A stretch of DNA of 51,566 nt from Legionellales bacterium. Its GTDB lineage: Bacteria > Pseudomonadota > Gammaproteobacteria > Legionellales > Legionellaceae. The translations under genes were made by a program, and so were the position numbers. The notes under the pieces are model-generated. The model saw only the letters and a list, made by a program, of their open reading frames with translations, was not told the DNA's origin and made no database searches. The stretch lies in the NCBI GenBank assembly GCA_026399195.1, contig JAPLRK010000026.1, forward strand, positions 31,463 to 83,028, in the 5' to 3' direction. Each line of letters starts with the position of its first letter. The stretch's first letter is position 1. Positions 44,295 to 51,566 of this stretch are shown here, one piece after another.

Positions 44295-45833
44295 CTAATA
44301 AGCAATGGATTGAGTACAACGTACACCTACTTGGGCGCTTTGGATGTAATTATTTTGAAAGCTATCCCCAGGACCCGTAGAAAATAATTGGTACCAAGCA
44401 ACTTCAGGCGTTTCGCTCACTTCGGTAGAGCTCCAATAGACCCTGTTATTTAATTCAGGTAGATAGCCCAATTGGAATAAGTTTGCATCTATGGTTGGGG
44501 CAGTACTTGATTCCGGACAATTGGTGCCTTCTCCTTGATGCCCCATTTCACAAATGGCCGGAAGATACCAGGTAAGAGCTGGGGCTTTGGTGAAACAAAT
44601 CCATGCGGCACAATTTGTAGCGCTGGTGCACGAACCTAAGGCCATGATATCTGATGTATTGACCATGCCATTGGTGTTGTTTTGGGCTGTAGACGTAAAA
44701 TAAGGTGCGCTATACCATGGGACGAGAAGGCCATCATCGTTGTTACTGACTATTTTGGCCGTACTTCCATCAGCATAGAACACAAGACCTGATGGGTAAC
44801 TGAAGGCGAGGGGCGTGAGCAGTGGGGTAGATAGAGGATCAGTCGTTTGAATGCTGACAAGCCCTGCAATATGTGGGGTTGGAGACGTTAAAGTGATGGT
44901 ACATGAGTGAAGAAGTGCCACACTTGCGCAGCCTAATGTGGTCACGCTGACGTCATCCCACTCCGGAGGAATGGTGTAGGAGATGGTTGCCGCTATGCTG
45001 CCTATATTGGTCACTGTAAAAACGATTGATCCGCCAACGGGAAGTGTTGGTAAAGCGGGGGAGCTAGGCCAGCTGACGGTGATACTTGAGGCAGGCAATA
45101 CAACGAGGGTTGCGGTCACTGAATTGGTGTTTGTGCCTTGAATGGTCAAAATTTCTAGCGCATGCTCAGTGGGGCCTGGGGAAAATTTTAAGAAACAGGT
45201 GTTTCCTGCTGGCACACTCAGGCAATGAGTGGCGTCTTGCAGGATGTCAGAGCCCAGGGGGAGTAAGGCATGAATGTTAAGAGCTGTTAGTTGGTTTGAT
45301 GTGTTGGTGATGGCCATTGAACCGTCGATACCACTTCCTGATGAAAGTGCGAGCGCTTTCGGAGGTTCTACAAGGATGGTGGCAAGTGCTGTTGGAGATT
45401 GTGTGATGTTTAGAATGTTTGATGCACTGGGTTGATAACAAAGAAATGGACTGGGATTACCGCCTTGATCTGTTTGACAGACAGCAGGGCCCCCCATGAT
45501 TGTCTTGGGCATTTGACTCCCATCAATGGTCAGCACCAAGAGGCACGACTGGGTGGTTGAACCGACGGGGCCTAATACAAAAGGATTTGTACAAACGCCA
45601 CGCCCGGTTGTTGTTTGTGTGATGCCAGTGATGGCGTGCAGGGCTAAAGAACGTTGTTTGTTTGATTGGTTTGTGACGATATACATCACAGAGCTGATTT
45701 CATTTTTTGGTACGGACAGTGTGGTCTGAGTCAAAGGTGTGAAAGTAAACATAGGGCTTCCAGCACGCACCATGTTAGCCATCATGAGAAGGATGATGCT
45801 TATCAGGAACATCAAGGTACATTTGTTTTTCAT
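44295..45833 (-). CDS. Secreted protein with Ig-like repeats and DUF1566-like C-terminus
   Basis: The 512-residue protein has a signal peptide (to about 24), beta-rich repeats with the pattern SS-VMYIVTNQSNK, SMAITNTSNQ and SIVFTVTNIGS, each followed by Cys-containing strands (about 30-350), and a C-terminal domain. That C-terminal domain reads LVFYADGS..., GLLVPWYSAP, DIMALG, ALTWYLPAICEM, RVYWSSTEVSE, WYQLFSTG, and VGVRCTQS, the layout of DUF1566 (the C-terminal domain of Legionella Lcl and relatives, usually binding sugars or glycans; that function here is inference). It probably forms an operon with the downstream six-repeat protein gene. Confidence 0.8.
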   Translation of the reverse strand: MKNKCTLMFLISIILLMMANMVRAGSPMFTFTPLTQTTLSVPKNEISSVMYIVTNQSNKQRSLALHAITGITQTTTGRGVCTNPFVLGPVGSTTQSCLLVLTIDGSQMPKTIMGGPAVCQTDQGGNPSPFLCYQPSASNILNITQSPTALATILVEPPKALALSSGSGIDGSMAITNTSNQLTALNIHALLPLGSDILQDATHCLSVPAGNTCFLKFSPGPTEHALEILTIQGTNTNSVTATLVVLPASSITVSWPSSPALPTLPVGGSIVFTVTNIGSIAATISYTIPPEWDDVSVTTLGCASVALLHSCTITLTSPTPHIAGLVSIQTTDPLSTPLLTPLAFSYPSGLVFYADGSTAKIVSNNDDGLLVPWYSAPYFTSTAQNNTNGMVNTSDIMALGSCTSATNCAAWICFTKAPALTWYLPAICEMGHQGEGTNCPESSTAPTIDANLFQLGYLPELNNRVYWSSTEVSETPEVAWYQLFSTGPGDSFQNNYIQSAQVGVRCTQSIAY

Positions 45834-45986
45834 GGCTTCACGTCCTTGTAGAAAGTCTGAAATTGAACCCTAGGAATTGTCTATTCATCTCAAATATCGA
45901 GCCCCTTGTCAATCAAGAGATATTTTCGTAGCCATTCCCTGGAAAAAAGTGATAGTCTTTTGAAAAAAAACGCAAGGAAGTCTTAT

Positions 45987-48050
45987 ATGTTTAGCATCTT
46001 ATCTTCTCGTGTTCTCTGGTCGTTCAAAATGGCTGTTCAATTTTGCACTATATTGACGCTCTCGACTCAAGCCTGTGCAGTTCCCTTTATCAATCCAAGG
46101 GTTATGTCGAGCCAAAATGGTCAACTGGATCTCTTGATGGTGGCGAGAGCCGACACTATCACCACGTTCACGTCGCCTCTCGTGGCTCCCCTTGGTTGGG
46201 TTTTTGATATTTGTCAGCGACCTTTGGATGGGAGTAATGATTGTCCACAAGTACCGGGCACAAATTTATATGGTGGCACTCGGTTGAAACTTCAAAAGGA
46301 TGATGTTCTTAACGTTCGCTTAGTCAATCGACTCCCCATGATTACGGACAGTTTTTTTGCACAAACCCCAGGCTTTGAGTTCCTCGCGATGAATCCCACA
46401 AACATCCATACACACGGTATGATAGTTTCTCCCCACCAGGCGGGTCCTAATGACCCCACGTATGGTGATTATATTTATGTGCTGACGTTTAATTCAGCCA
46501 ATGGCAAAGTAATTCCTGGTCAACATCTTCATGGGGATATGCGCTACGATGTCACTGATTACCAAATCAAGATTCCGAAGAATCATCCTTCAGGTCTTTT
46601 TTGGTTTCACCCTCATGTCCATGGGGTATCCGCCAATCAAGTCAACGCAGGTTTAAGTGGCATGATCACTGTGGGAAGTGTTGATGATTATGTGAAGATC
46701 CCTGGTGTTACGCCGCCAATACCACCAGACATGATCAATTACATGATCATGAAAGACACTCAGATTTTATCTAATGGGATATTAAAAGATCAAGCCGATC
46801 CGTTTTTCTGTTCGCCAAATCCATCAACCCTTGGGACGAGACTGGGGACTTGTCCTGGCCAAGATACCACTGCAATTGGGGGGCCTGATTTTTCGGAGGG
46901 AACGTGGTATTTTACGCTTAGCGGCTTGCAATACCCAACGGTTTCTGTGGTCAATCAATCCATATTTGCGTTGACTCAATCTGGGGCCAATCGGTTCTAT
47001 ACTTTGTCATTAGAGGATCGATCAAACCAATGTAAGATGTTGTATCAGATACTTTCCCTAGATGGCGTGGGTCTTAATATTCCACCCGATGCAACGCCTG
47101 AAGAAATTAAAAAGAGTACCGGAGGAGGGCGATTTACGCCTGTTCCCTGTCCAGAGGAGTTTGTACCCCCATACTCTCCACCAGTATGCGCAAGTGATAT
47201 GTTGATGGTGCCAAGTTCTCGTGCAGAAATTCTTGTGGCTTATCGTGATTGTACGCTTCTGGGTGGAAATCAGTTGGTCAAGGCCCCCTTTGGCGCCTCA
47301 GCAGTTTTTTCCGCCAGAAGTGAAAGCACAGGGCCTGGTGGTATTTTTTGGCCACAAGTGGATTTGGCTAATGTCACCTTCCGTGTCAATGGTTTAGGCA
47401 ATGATGCCATTGTGAATGGGAACAGTGAGCTTGAGAATCCCATCAAAATCTCAAATGACATGCAGCAACAAAACGCAGCGGTAGGTCCGATCCCTTCCTG
47501 CAAAAGTTTACCTCCAGGGCACATGCGACGCATATTTTATGGTACATCGTTTGTGAATCCCAATACATTTGGATTAGCCTATGAGGAAATTGATGAGTAT
47601 GGACATGTGGTAGGAGTCCCGGCGACTGATCTGATGCCATTCGATCCCATTAACCCTGTGGTTTGCCTACCTTTAAGCCCCGGAAATACACCGACAACTG
47701 AGCGCTGGGAATTGGTGAACCTTGGTACTGAAATTCATACCTTTCATATTCATCAAGTGAAGTTTTGGGTTCTGAACAAAGATGAATCAACAGGGGAATT
47801 CGTGCCAGCGTCTAAGGGCATGATGTTAGATAATTTACCGCTACCTAGTGCCAATGGCGTTTGTGGAGGCAATCCACCCACTGATAATAGCAATTCGATC
47901 GACGATTACCGACATGGGCTATGTCATCCAAAATCAGTTGTAGTAGAAATCCCTTTCGCGATAGCAGGTAACTTTGTTTACCATTGTCACATTTTGAATC
48001 ATGAAGATGATGGCATGATGGCGAGAATCAATGTGGTACCCTCAGCTTAG
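45987..48050 (+). CDS. Exported multicopper oxidase
   Basis: The 687-residue protein has all four copper-binding clusters: HTHG (141-144), HPHVHG (208-213), HTFHIHQVKFW (about 600-610) and HCHILNHEDDGMM (666-678), giving one type 1 and a trinuclear centre. The first residues form a signal peptide. The ATG at 45987 is chosen because AAGGAAG lies about 8 bases upstream; the longer frame from a TTG at 45906 has no Shine-Dalgarno. It is larger than CueO, with Cys-rich loop regions around 270-330 and 395-430. Substrate is not evident: copper or metal oxidation, or phenols. It diverges from the DUF1566-like gene. Confidence 0.92.
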   Translation: MFSILSSRVLWSFKMAVQFCTILTLSTQACAVPFINPRVMSSQNGQLDLLMVARADTITTFTSPLVAPLGWVFDICQRPLDGSNDCPQVPGTNLYGGTRLKLQKDDVLNVRLVNRLPMITDSFFAQTPGFEFLAMNPTNIHTHGMIVSPHQAGPNDPTYGDYIYVLTFNSANGKVIPGQHLHGDMRYDVTDYQIKIPKNHPSGLFWFHPHVHGVSANQVNAGLSGMITVGSVDDYVKIPGVTPPIPPDMINYMIMKDTQILSNGILKDQADPFFCSPNPSTLGTRLGTCPGQDTTAIGGPDFSEGTWYFTLSGLQYPTVSVVNQSIFALTQSGANRFYTLSLEDRSNQCKMLYQILSLDGVGLNIPPDATPEEIKKSTGGGRFTPVPCPEEFVPPYSPPVCASDMLMVPSSRAEILVAYRDCTLLGGNQLVKAPFGASAVFSARSESTGPGGIFWPQVDLANVTFRVNGLGNDAIVNGNSELENPIKISNDMQQQNAAVGPIPSCKSLPPGHMRRIFYGTSFVNPNTFGLAYEEIDEYGHVVGVPATDLMPFDPINPVVCLPLSPGNTPTTERWELVNLGTEIHTFHIHQVKFWVLNKDESTGEFVPASKGMMLDNLPLPSANGVCGGNPPTDNSNSIDDYRHGLCHPKSVVVEIPFAIAGNFVYHCHILNHEDDGMMARINVVPSA

Positions 48051-48112
48051 GCCGTATATTAAAGCATCCTTAAAATGTGTCGATACTATTGATGCGAGGT
48101 TTAAAGGATCTA

Positions 48113-48147
48113 GACTTTGGACAAAATCAGATCGAATTTGTCCAAAG
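48113..48147. repeat. Short family B copy before the L,D-transpeptidase gene
   Basis: CTTTGGACAAA (48115-48125) pairs with TTTGTCCAAAG (48137-48147), sharing the CTTTGGACA core of family B. It is followed by TAAGGATGAAACATG, nearly identical to the bases after the family B element before rlpA (ATAGGATGAAACAT). The Shine-Dalgarno and start codon of the next gene lie in this shared flank. Confidence 0.7.
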
Positions 48148-48164
48148 CCCAGTAAGGATGAAAC

Positions 48165-49403
48165 ATGCGGAATATAGTGCTCTCGATAATAGGTGTCTCT
48201 ATTGCTTGTTTTTCACATGCAGATCCCCTGCCTCATGCAACTTTGAATCCCATTGAGGATATCGTCTCAGAGATCAGTAGCAAATACGAATGCCCCATCG
48301 CATTAACTCAGCCTGTTTCAGAAGTTGAAGCGATGCTACATCGCGAGGCGAGTGGTTTAAATGTTGCTGTGATCAATAAAGCACTTACCAGCCTGCAGTG
48401 TGCCAACAAATATCAAATTGTACACAATCATATTTTAACCATCATTGACTATTCGCGGCCATCTAGCGAAAAACGGTTATGGATATTTGATTTAAAAAAC
48501 ATGACATTATTGTTCCATACTTATGTCTCTCATGGCATCAAAACAGGGGTCGTCTTATCCGATTATTTTTCAAATCGTAACAACAGTAAAGCCAGTAGCC
48601 TTGGGGTATATACCACAGACGATGCGTATTTTGGTCGTCATGGGCTATCCTTAAAGCTGGATGGCTTGGAAAGTGGCTTTAACGATAATGCCTCCCATCG
48701 CGCAGTGGTGATGCATGGTGGTTGGTATGTTGAAGAGCGCTTCATCAAAAGATATGGTCGTGCTGGACGCAGCTGGGGATGCCCGGCAGTTCCCGATGAA
48801 TTGATTGAACCAATCATCCACACCATCAAAGATAAATCATTATTTGTCGTCTATTATCCAAATGAACAATGGTTGTCAAAGTCTAGATTTCTACGTTGTG
48901 ATAGGATAGCTTCTCCATCAACGGATAAACCCTCTCAGAGTCATGTATCGATGTCCGAAAAGGACACTCGAGCAGATGTTCTATTTGTGGACTTGAATGG
49001 AAACCATCGATTTCAAGAAAACAAACCCCTGTTAACTGTAACCGCCACCAGCTATGAGCAATTGTTCAAATCTAAAGCGCCGGTAGATAGAATGCTGCGA
49101 CGTCAAATCAACGACGAGGAATATATCGTCTTGAGTCCGTCGGAATTTGAGCACATTGCAAAATTGCCACCAGACAGTAAGTTTGACCAATTCTATTTTG
49201 TCATACCGGCCTTAAGAACAGTCCGTGGATACGTTCGGACAGATATGAATTTGGTCAATTTTGGTAAAATAAAGGAAATTAGCGCGCAATCAGATTTGTC
49301 TCACATGAAACCATCAACGGGAGTGTATTCCATGCAAATGGAATCACGACCTGTGTTTCATATTGTACCTACGAGTCAATTTATCCGATGGGTTGGGCTA
49401 TAG
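48165..49403 (+). CDS. Exported L,D-transpeptidase, YkuD_2 type
   Basis: The 412-residue protein has a signal peptide (to about 19) and a catalytic domain in the YkuD_2 group of murein L,D-transpeptidases: LWIFDLKNMTLLFHTYVSHG, SLGVYTTDDAYFGRHG, AVVMHGGWYVEERFI (H184) and GRSWGCPAVP (C206). Unlike the other two L,D-transpeptidases in the window it carries a second domain of about 150 residues (from 260) with no recognised motif. TAAGGA six bases before the ATG fixes the start. It is preceded by a family B repeat. Confidence 0.9.
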   Translation: MRNIVLSIIGVSIACFSHADPLPHATLNPIEDIVSEISSKYECPIALTQPVSEVEAMLHREASGLNVAVINKALTSLQCANKYQIVHNHILTIIDYSRPSSEKRLWIFDLKNMTLLFHTYVSHGIKTGVVLSDYFSNRNNSKASSLGVYTTDDAYFGRHGLSLKLDGLESGFNDNASHRAVVMHGGWYVEERFIKRYGRAGRSWGCPAVPDELIEPIIHTIKDKSLFVVYYPNEQWLSKSRFLRCDRIASPSTDKPSQSHVSMSEKDTRADVLFVDLNGNHRFQENKPLLTVTATSYEQLFKSKAPVDRMLRRQINDEEYIVLSPSEFEHIAKLPPDSKFDQFYFVIPALRTVRGYVRTDMNLVNFGKIKEISAQSDLSHMKPSTGVYSMQMESRPVFHIVPTSQFIRWVGL

Positions 49404-49406
49404 TGG

Positions 49407-50066
49407 TCAGATTTGATACAAATATTTGATCCCACCCAAAGCCCATGTCAAAGGAAACTCAAGGAACCAACTTAAAACGCCAGTCAATAGCAAAACCATC
49501 AAGATCAAAAACCCGAATCGTTCTATCTTTTGATAGTGTTGTGCTTGTTTTGGAGAGAGCATAGCGCTGATAATTCTGCTTCCATCTAAAGGGGGTAGAG
49601 GGATCAAATTGAGAATGGCAAGCACCAAATTGATTAAGATTCCGGCTTGTGCAGTTAATAACACGAAAAGTGATAGCGATGAGGTTTCTGGGTGTAGGAG
49701 CGTGGCGCATTTAAAACAAGCTCCCCAAATGAGAGCCATGATGACATTCGACAAAGGACCTGCTGCAGCAACCAGAGCCATATCTCGTCGTGGTTTTCGT
49801 AAATTATGCCAATCGATAGGAACAGGTTTTGCCCAACCAAAAATAAATTGAAATTGGCTCAAAACGCCGATAAGAAGCGGAACGACTAAGGTGCCGATAG
49901 GATCAATATGGCGTATTGGATTGATGCTGAGGCGACCGAGTGCGCGGGCGGTAGAGTCACCGCATCGACTGGCAACAAAAGCGTGTGCCGCTTCGTGTAA
50001 GGTAATAGCCAACAACATGGGAAGAATCCAAACCGCTACTTTTTGTATCAGGGTAAGTATGAGCAT
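49407..50066 (-). CDS. Site-2 protease family membrane metalloprotease
   Basis: The 219-residue polytopic protein has the zinc-binding HEAAHAFVA (HExxH) near residue 24 and NLIPLPPLDGSRII near 164, the motif with the third zinc ligand in the M50 family. Its short size without a PDZ domain fits the RseP-unrelated branch common in bacteria (YwhC-like). The substrate is unknown. It converges on the L,D-transpeptidase with a 3-base gap and diverges from the PAP2 phosphatase gene. Confidence 0.92.
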   Translation of the reverse strand: MLILTLIQKVAVWILPMLLAITLHEAAHAFVASRCGDSTARALGRLSINPIRHIDPIGTLVVPLLIGVLSQFQFIFGWAKPVPIDWHNLRKPRRDMALVAAAGPLSNVIMALIWGACFKCATLLHPETSSLSLFVLLTAQAGILINLVLAILNLIPLPPLDGSRIISAMLSPKQAQHYQKIERFGFLILMVLLLTGVLSWFLEFPLTWALGGIKYLYQI

Positions 50067-50168
50067 AGCCTCTCAGATGAAAGAATGGAATGACAGTATA
50101 CATCTAATCATGGTTTATGAACCCATAAAGAGATAAAATGCCACGATTAAAACAAAAGGGGATAAGAG

Positions 50169-50810
50169 GTGATTGTTTTTGATAAGTTGTTCTCAACCAT
50201 GACAAAACCCATAGTGTTGTTGAGTTTTGTTGTGTTGCTCATTCTCTCTTTTTTCTACGTTGACAAACCCATTGCTTATGATTTGAGGAATTTGAATCTA
50301 AAACACATGGGACCTTTATTAAATCGGATCACTCATATCGGTATGGGCGGGGTATATCTGGTCCCCCTTTTTTTATTGGCTTTGTTTTTTCGGGTGATTT
50401 ATCATAATAAAACTTATGAGATTCGATCTTGGTTTTTGTGGGGATCTGTGTTGATACCGAGCTTGATGTGCTTGGGATTAAAAATGCTTCTTGGCCGAGC
50501 TCGCCCCGACTTATTATTTGATCAACACCTGTATGGTTTCTATGGGTTTAAAACGCAGGCCATTTATTGGTCTTTTCCATCAGGCCATGCCACAACTGTG
50601 ATGGGCTTTGTCTTTGGGATGTGGGCTTTGTTCCCGCGTTTCTGGTACGCGTTCCTTGTACCAGGTCTCATCGTGGTGTCTTCCAGAGTCCTATTAACAC
50701 AACACTATTTGAGTGATGTGCTTGCGGCAAGTTATCTCTCTCTGTTAGGGGTTGGGTTGGTGTTATGGTGTTTTAGACGGAACCACCTTTTGTTGAAACG
50801 AGCGTTTTAA
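50169..50810 (+). CDS. PAP2 family phosphatase (intact active site)
   Basis: The 213-residue membrane protein keeps all three PAP2 motifs: KMLLGRARP, FPSGHATTVMG and SRVLLTQHYLSDVLAASY. It may act on undecaprenyl pyrophosphate or another lipid phosphate. The frame begins at a GTG at 50169, next to AAGAG; an ATG at 50199 (MTKPIVLL) is a possible alternative and would shorten the N-terminus by 10 residues. Its stop shares a base with the next start (TAATG). Confidence 0.92.
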   Translation: MIVFDKLFSTMTKPIVLLSFVVLLILSFFYVDKPIAYDLRNLNLKHMGPLLNRITHIGMGGVYLVPLFLLALFFRVIYHNKTYEIRSWFLWGSVLIPSLMCLGLKMLLGRARPDLLFDQHLYGFYGFKTQAIYWSFPSGHATTVMGFVFGMWALFPRFWYAFLVPGLIVVSSRVLLTQHYLSDVLAASYLSLLGVGLVLWCFRRNHLLLKRAF

Positions 50811-51019
50811 TGACAAGTTCTCAAGGGTTCAGAGGTGAGCTTCTCTGCCTTGTTTTTTTGCTTCTGATAGGCAATCTCTACACCCACGATTTTATGGTAA
50901 AGCATCCGCAATCATCTGTTTTTTATCAAAATGAATTTGCGCCATCGGTGATGCTCGCCTGTGGTTATGATTTTGCTAATCCCGCAGTGAAAACCACCCA
51001 ACTAGACGGATTCAATTGA
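50810..51019 (+). pseudogene. Truncated N-terminal remnant of a membrane protein gene
   Basis: The 69-codon frame overlaps the PAP2 stop (TAATG), so it is the next gene of that operon. It encodes an N-terminal helix (ELLCLVFLLLIGNLYTHDF) and then SVFYQNEFAPSVMLACGYDFANP, which looks like the first periplasmic segment of larger polytopic proteins, perhaps glycosyltransferase-like. It stops abruptly at DGFN. The downstream genes face the other way, so I read it as the left-over start of a longer gene cut near 51000-51020. Confidence 0.5.
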
Positions 51020-51042
51020 CGCAAATGATCTCAAAGGTGTAA

Positions 51043-51303
51043 CTATTCTATGGGGTTTTCTTTGAGCATATGCAGCGCTTGGCGTTTGATATTCACATAG
51101 GACTCCTCAGCAGAATCTCGAATCGTCTCAGGGCTCACGCTGGTAGCGTATATCGTGTATGCCAATAAGGACTCTAGTACGGCGAAAATGTCCAAAGCTT
51201 TTTTCTCTGCTACGTAACCTGCATCGTCGGCGCCAGTTTTTTCTATGATCTGGCTGATCTCTTCAAACATGTGACGTTCGTGCTCCTTCTTTTTATGCTT
51301 CAT
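51043..51303 (-). CDS. Small cytoplasmic protein, 86 residues, unknown
   Basis: The frame opens with MKHKKKEHERHMFEEISQII at 51303 and is preceded by a strong Shine-Dalgarno (AAAGGAG, about 7 bases upstream). The protein is mostly predicted helix (DIFAVLESLLAYTIYATS, IKRQALHMLKENPIE) with a charged start. No family is recognised. Length, start context and codon use support a real gene. It lies downstream of the small minus-strand frame at 51333-51467. Confidence 0.6.
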   Translation of the reverse strand: MKHKKKEHERHMFEEISQIIEKTGADDAGYVAEKKALDIFAVLESLLAYTIYATSVSPETIRDSAEESYVNIKRQALHMLKENPIE

Positions 51304-51332
51304 GATGTTCTCCTTTACTTCGTTTGATAGCC

Positions 51333-51467
51333 TTATTTTGCGGGTACTGGCCGCGCACAGTATAACTCGGGTTTTCCTCCAAATAATAAGTCTTCTTCCA
51401 GTCCGCGGACATAAACAGCTTGCGGGGTAAGTATTCGGTCAACCCCGTTATTGACAACCACCAACAA
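51333..51467 (-). CDS. Possible small protein, about 44 residues, unknown
   Basis: The minus-strand frame from TTG codons at 51467 or 51464 reads LLVVVNNGVDRILTPQAVYV, then GLEEDLLFGGKPELYC and ARPVPAK before a TAA at 51333. The sequence looks protein-like and stops 29 bases before the next gene. Stops (TAG, TGA) close it upstream, so the start must lie at one of the TTG codons. A longer overlapping frame, 51293-51517, exists but looks less natural. No family is recognised. Confidence 0.3.
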   Translation of the reverse strand: MLVVVNNGVDRILTPQAVYVRGLEEDLLFGGKPELYCARPVPAK

Positions 51468-51566
51468 TTTCGTGACTTTTCACTAAAATCTAAAATAATA
51501 AAAATAACACGGGACACTCAAAAGAAAATGTAATATAACGTTGGAATGAATAGTCTCGCATTACAA

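Noticed and set aside
51293-51517. Minus-strand 74-codon frame as a gene
   Set aside because: It starts at a GTG without Shine-Dalgarno, overlaps the well-supported 51043-51303 gene, and the frame at 51333-51467 looks more protein-like over the same bases.

Overview
The window reads as chromosome of a gammaproteobacterium, most likely of the order Legionellales. The clues are a phosphatidylcholine synthase of the CDP-alcohol type, a DedA protein with an LssY-type C-terminus, the large (about 1,600-residue) NAD-dependent glutamate dehydrogenase, a divergent CsrA paralogue, and a TcdA/TcdB-type glycosyltransferase ending in a eukaryote-type IQ motif. Placement below the order is inference. No rRNA, tRNA, CRISPR array or complete insertion sequence was seen.

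Layout. 1-3944: end of an ABC permease, then the type IV pilus genes pilB-pilC-pilD (minus). 4095-6234: methyltransferase, hypoxanthine phosphoribosyltransferase and a YafK-type L,D-transpeptidase. 6398-10544: dacA-ybeD-lipB-dedA/lssY (minus). 10906-12413: rlpA facing a second L,D-transpeptidase. 12545-15868: accD-folC-SPOR-cvpA. 15914-21515: leuS-lptE-holA and lnt (minus). 21553-24849: csrA-like gene plus PAP2 phosphatase diverging from rpsF-rpsR-DUF2232-rplI. 25054-26882: pcs, an exported protein and a thioredoxin-like protein. 27218-32600: a split NAD-glutamate dehydrogenase and cytochrome b561. 32798-35849: the putative secreted glycosyltransferase and an amino acid permease. 35855-39342: minDE diverging from guaB, then murI. 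39343-40451: small accessory genes including an RHH/RelE toxin-antitoxin pair and a C10 tract. 40452-42944: argS and an outer membrane protein. 42954-49403: a block of secreted proteins (a frameshifted six-repeat protein, a DUF1566-like protein, a multicopper oxidase, a third L,D-transpeptidase). 49407-50810: site-2 protease and PAP2 phosphatase. 50810-51566: a truncated gene and small unknown genes.

Much of the window serves the envelope: pili, D,D-carboxypeptidase, three L,D-transpeptidases, RlpA, LptE, Lnt, MurI, Min proteins and three PAP2-related proteins. Scattered through it are two families of long palindromic repeats. Family A carries GGATCGGGAGCGAAATAA and supplies the last six codons and the stop of three unrelated genes, which all end in LGSGAK. 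Family B is built on TTGGACTTTGGACAGAAAG and sits directly before rlpA and the third L,D-transpeptidase.

The items most worth following up are the IQ-motif glycosyltransferase, apparently shortened at its C-terminus by a family A repeat; the repeat families themselves; the two split genes; and the CsrA-like protein that lacks the usual N-terminal RNA-binding residues.
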